From contig NZ_JANHOF010000001.1 in NCBI RefSeq assembly GCF_024498075.1, positions 1,116,001 through 1,180,000 on the forward strand: a stretch of DNA of 64,000 bases, read 5' to 3'. A program made the translations under genes and the position numbers. Below the pieces are notes generated by a model. The model did no database searches. It was not told the DNA's origin and saw only the letters and a program-made list of their open reading frames with translations. Position 1 is the first letter of the stretch. Each line of letters starts with the position of its first letter. The DNA is from Paenibacillus mendelii. GTDB lineage: Bacteria; Bacillota; Bacilli; Paenibacillales; Paenibacillaceae. Of this stretch, positions 62,069 through 64,000 are shown piece by piece.

Positions 62069-63229
62069 TTACGCCCGAAAGGAGCGGGCTAACTCGACGT
62101 AGAAGCGCGCCGCGTCTCCGATATCCGACACCGGTACCCATTCCTCCTTGGAATGCGCCTGGGCGATGGAGCCGGGACCGTATACGATTGAAGGGATGCC
62201 CTTCATCCCCTGCAGCTTGCTGGCATCGCTGCCGTACGTTTCGCCATGAATGCCGCCGGGAAGCCCGATACGGCCGGCTGTCTCGCGCGCAGCCGTTACG
62301 ATGCCCGCGTCATGCGGCGTCGCGAGTGCATAATCCAGCAGCAGCCGCTCCACCGCGAAGCGAATCCCTTCCATGGCGCAAAAAGCTTCGAGCTCACGCT
62401 CAATTCCGCTCATGACGATCTCCGGATCTTCGCCAGGAATGATTCTCCGATCGACTCGAATCGTGCAGCGATCCGGAACGATATTAATCTGATCGCCGCC
62501 GGCAATCGTGCCTATCGATACGGTGGCAGGCCCGCAGAGCGGATCCTGAATGTCCGCCAGCCCCGGGGCCAATTGCTCCGTGATATGCCGGATGATTTTC
62601 GACATGGCCACGATCGCGTTCTCACCCTCATGCGGTACGGAGCTGTGGGCCGCTTTGCCCAGCACATGCACCGCGAACCGGACGCAGCCCTTGTGGGCGA
62701 CGACGATCTTCAGCTCCGTCGGTTCCCCGACGACGGCACCGGAGATCGGCATGTCCAGTTCCAGAAACTTCAGCAGGCCGCGGAAAGCATGCTCCTCATC
62801 CACCGATGCGCAGAGCACAAGATCGGAGCCGAGCAGCTCGGGCTCCGCCGCGCAAGTCTCCATCGCGGCAATCATCGCCGCGAGCGACCCCTTCGTATCG
62901 CATGCGCCTCTGCCGTAAAGCCTCCCGTCCCGATAGACCGCCTCAAGCGGGCGGTCCATGCTTCCTAAGGAGACGGTGTCCATATGCGCCTCGAACAGAA
63001 GAACCGAATCCGGATGGCCGGTCCGCAGCTCGATGATCAGATTGTCCCTGCCTGCCATGACCGGCTGACGGCTCACCTTCAGTCCGGCATCCAGACAGTA
63101 TGATTCGATAAACCGGGACAGCTCCATCTCTCCCCTGGCGCCTTCACCGTAGTGGGGATTAACGCTTGGAATAGCGATCAGCCTCTCCAGCAATTCCAAT
63201 GCCCGCCGGTTCATGTCTTGGCCGCTCAT
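62069..63229 (-). CDS. M20 family deacylase/peptidase (ArgE/DapE type)
   Basis: Zinc hydrolase of 386 residues. Motifs: LLFEAHMDTVSLG, GRGACDTKGSLAAM, ASVDEEHAFRG, and GEPTELKIVVAHKG, with the insert domain after VLGKAAHSSVPHEG. Members remove acyl groups from N-acyl amino acids. ATG at 63229 overlaps the stop of the upstream gene (ATGA), showing coupling. An internal ATG five codons later is also possible. Confidence 0.9.
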   Translation of the reverse strand: MSGQDMNRRALELLERLIAIPSVNPHYGEGARGEMELSRFIESYCLDAGLKVSRQPVMAGRDNLIIELRTGHPDSVLLFEAHMDTVSLGSMDRPLEAVYRDGRLYGRGACDTKGSLAAMIAAMETCAAEPELLGSDLVLCASVDEEHAFRGLLKFLELDMPISGAVVGEPTELKIVVAHKGCVRFAVHVLGKAAHSSVPHEGENAIVAMSKIIRHITEQLAPGLADIQDPLCGPATVSIGTIAGGDQINIVPDRCTIRVDRRIIPGEDPEIVMSGIERELEAFCAMEGIRFAVERLLLDYALATPHDAGIVTAARETAGRIGLPGGIHGETYGSDASKLQGMKGIPSIVYGPGSIAQAHSKEEWVPVSDIGDAARFYVELARSFRA

Positions 63230-64000
63230 GAGCGAATCGCCGCAGTTGGCTTCGCCTGGGCAATCTTCGGCCCCCATTCCAACAGCCATTCCCAGGGCAA
63301 GCTCTCGCCGCCTACTATGTGGGCTACGTCGTTATCCGGCTTGTAACGTTCTCCCAGCCTGGAAACAAACGTCTTCTTATATTCGTTAATGACCATTGGA
63401 ATGTAGTATTCGCCGATGGCAACGCCTGTCCAATCATGCTCCTTCGTATCGAAGTAATGCTCCTTGATCAGCCGGTAATCTTCCTCCGCATGATGCAGCG
63501 CCAGGTCGGCCAGCCGCTCCAGCCGCCGCGTCTCGTTCCCGCCCCGGTCGCGCTCATCGAGGTATCGATTGAAATAGATGCCGGCCCAGATCACTTCTTT
63601 CATCCGCAGCGCCATAATTCGGGTCGCCTCCGCGCATTCGCGCTGTTCTTGGGTCAAGCCCGCCGTTGCCAGAATCGCGTTCAGGTCGGCAATCGCGCCT
63701 TCTGCGGCATCCGCACATTCTTCCAGATACCGTTTGCCCTCTTCTCCAATATATTTGTTTGGCATGAACGGGAAGGATGGGAGCGTATCGCAAATTTGCG
63801 TTTCGTGGATGCATGGGAGCGTCCGGATCAGCCGCTCATAACGAGCGCCGTTCGTCTCGCCGAACATATGCCGCGCCGCATGGGCAAGGAATTCGTCATG
63901 ATCCAGCGCCCAGGCATTCCATCCATACTGCGCCGCTGCCATGAAGAACAGCTCATGGCCATACCATTCGAAGCCATATCCGTTTATGCCCGTGCAGCCG
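63226..64000 (-). CDS. Probable glycoside hydrolase-like protein, C-terminal part
   Basis: Partial gene whose 5' end lies beyond the window; the frame stays open to position 64000. The visible part begins GCTGINGYGFEWYGHELFFM and continues AQYGWNAWALDHDEFLAHAA, then a helical region with repeated Arg/Glu. The aromatic stretch FEWYGHELFFMAAAQYGWN resembles ends of glycosidases such as family 20-related enzymes, but I cannot assign the family securely. It is co-transcribed with the M20 deacylase gene. Confidence 0.55.
   Translation of the reverse strand, partial: GCTGINGYGFEWYGHELFFMAAAQYGWNAWALDHDEFLAHAARHMFGETNGARYERLIRTLPCIHETQICDTLPSFPFMPNKYIGEEGKRYLEECADAAEGAIADLNAILATAGLTQEQRECAEATRIMALRMKEVIWAGIYFNRYLDERDRGGNETRRLERLADLALHHAEEDYRLIKEHYFDTKEHDWTGVAIGEYYIPMVINEYKKTFVSRLGERYKPDNDVAHIVGGESLPWEWLLEWGPKIAQAKPTAAIRS

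Noticed and set aside
1-64000. CRISPR array, tRNA or rRNA genes, complete insertion sequence
   Set aside because: No regularly spaced repeats, no cloverleaf or rRNA-like sequence and no transposase were found on either strand.

Overview
The window is a chromosomal segment of a spore-forming, aerobically respiring Firmicute, most likely a Paenibacillus or close relative. The evidence is a moderately high G+C content, strong AGGAGG-type ribosome binding sites, frequent TTG starts, and dense runs of Bacillales sporulation genes in the order known from Bacillus subtilis: resABCDE, spmAB-dacB, scpAB, rib operon, lysA, spoVA, spoIIA-sigF, dacF, pnp-deoB-xerD-yqzK, fur-spoIIM, nudF, bkd. Almost every gene is on the minus strand. 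No rRNA, tRNA, CRISPR array or complete insertion sequence was recognised.

Layout. 1-7.3 kb: prsW (cut by the window edge), glutamate dehydrogenase, mecA, a lipoprotein polysaccharide deacetylase, a YkuE-like phosphoesterase, a CPBP protease, two unknown membrane proteins and a rhodanese. 7.3-9.3 kb: serA behind an unusually structured leader. 9.4-15.1 kb: resE, resD, resC, resB, resA (cytochrome c maturation and redox control). 15.1-18.5 kb: rluB and the spore genes spmB, spmA, dacB. 18.6-20.6 kb: a ytfJ/ytfI locus in which the native ytfJ is a split pseudogene interrupted by a 704-bp segment carrying a different, AT-rich, intact ytfJ. 20.7-26.3 kb: scpB, scpA, then ribH-ribBA-ribE-ribD under an FMN riboswitch. 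26.4-28.9 kb: an unknown gene, ppiB, lysA. 29.0-35.0 kb: spoVAF-spoVAB-spoVAA, sigF-spoIIAB-spoIIAA, dacF. 35.2-41.5 kb: pdp, a Spo0E-like peptide, purine nucleoside phosphorylase, deoB, xerD, yqzK, ald. 41.7-43.1 kb: a plus-strand subtilase lacking a signal peptide. 43.2-48.9 kb: fur, spoIIM, endonuclease Q, nudF, mciZ (plus), a PepT-like peptidase, prli42 (plus), lipB. 48.9-54.3 kb: branched-chain 2-oxoacid dehydrogenase genes and yqzF. 54.6-56.4 kb: a chemoreceptor. 56.4-64.0 kb: an accessory catabolic cluster.

How the genes fit together. Much of the window serves the sporulating cell: SpoIIAA/SpoIIAB/SigF start forespore transcription, SpoIIM supports engulfment, SpmA/SpmB/DacB/DacF act on cortex and core dehydration, SpoVA proteins handle dipicolinic acid and germination, YtfJ/YtfI are forespore-associated, and MciZ blocks FtsZ in the mother cell. 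The res genes couple cytochrome c maturation to redox state. pdp, pnp and deoB form a nucleoside salvage route, and gdh, ald and bkd degrade amino acids. The last 8 kb looks like a peripheral pathway for an amino-containing or sugar-derived substrate, although the substrate cannot be read from sequence.

Three very short plus- or minus-strand genes (spo0E-like at 36651-36824, mciZ at 46458-46619, prli42 at 48054-48152) are below usual ORF length cut-offs and were found by direct reading. The most unusual structures are the interrupted ytfJ locus with 16-bp direct repeats and near-terminal inverted repeats, and the serA leader.
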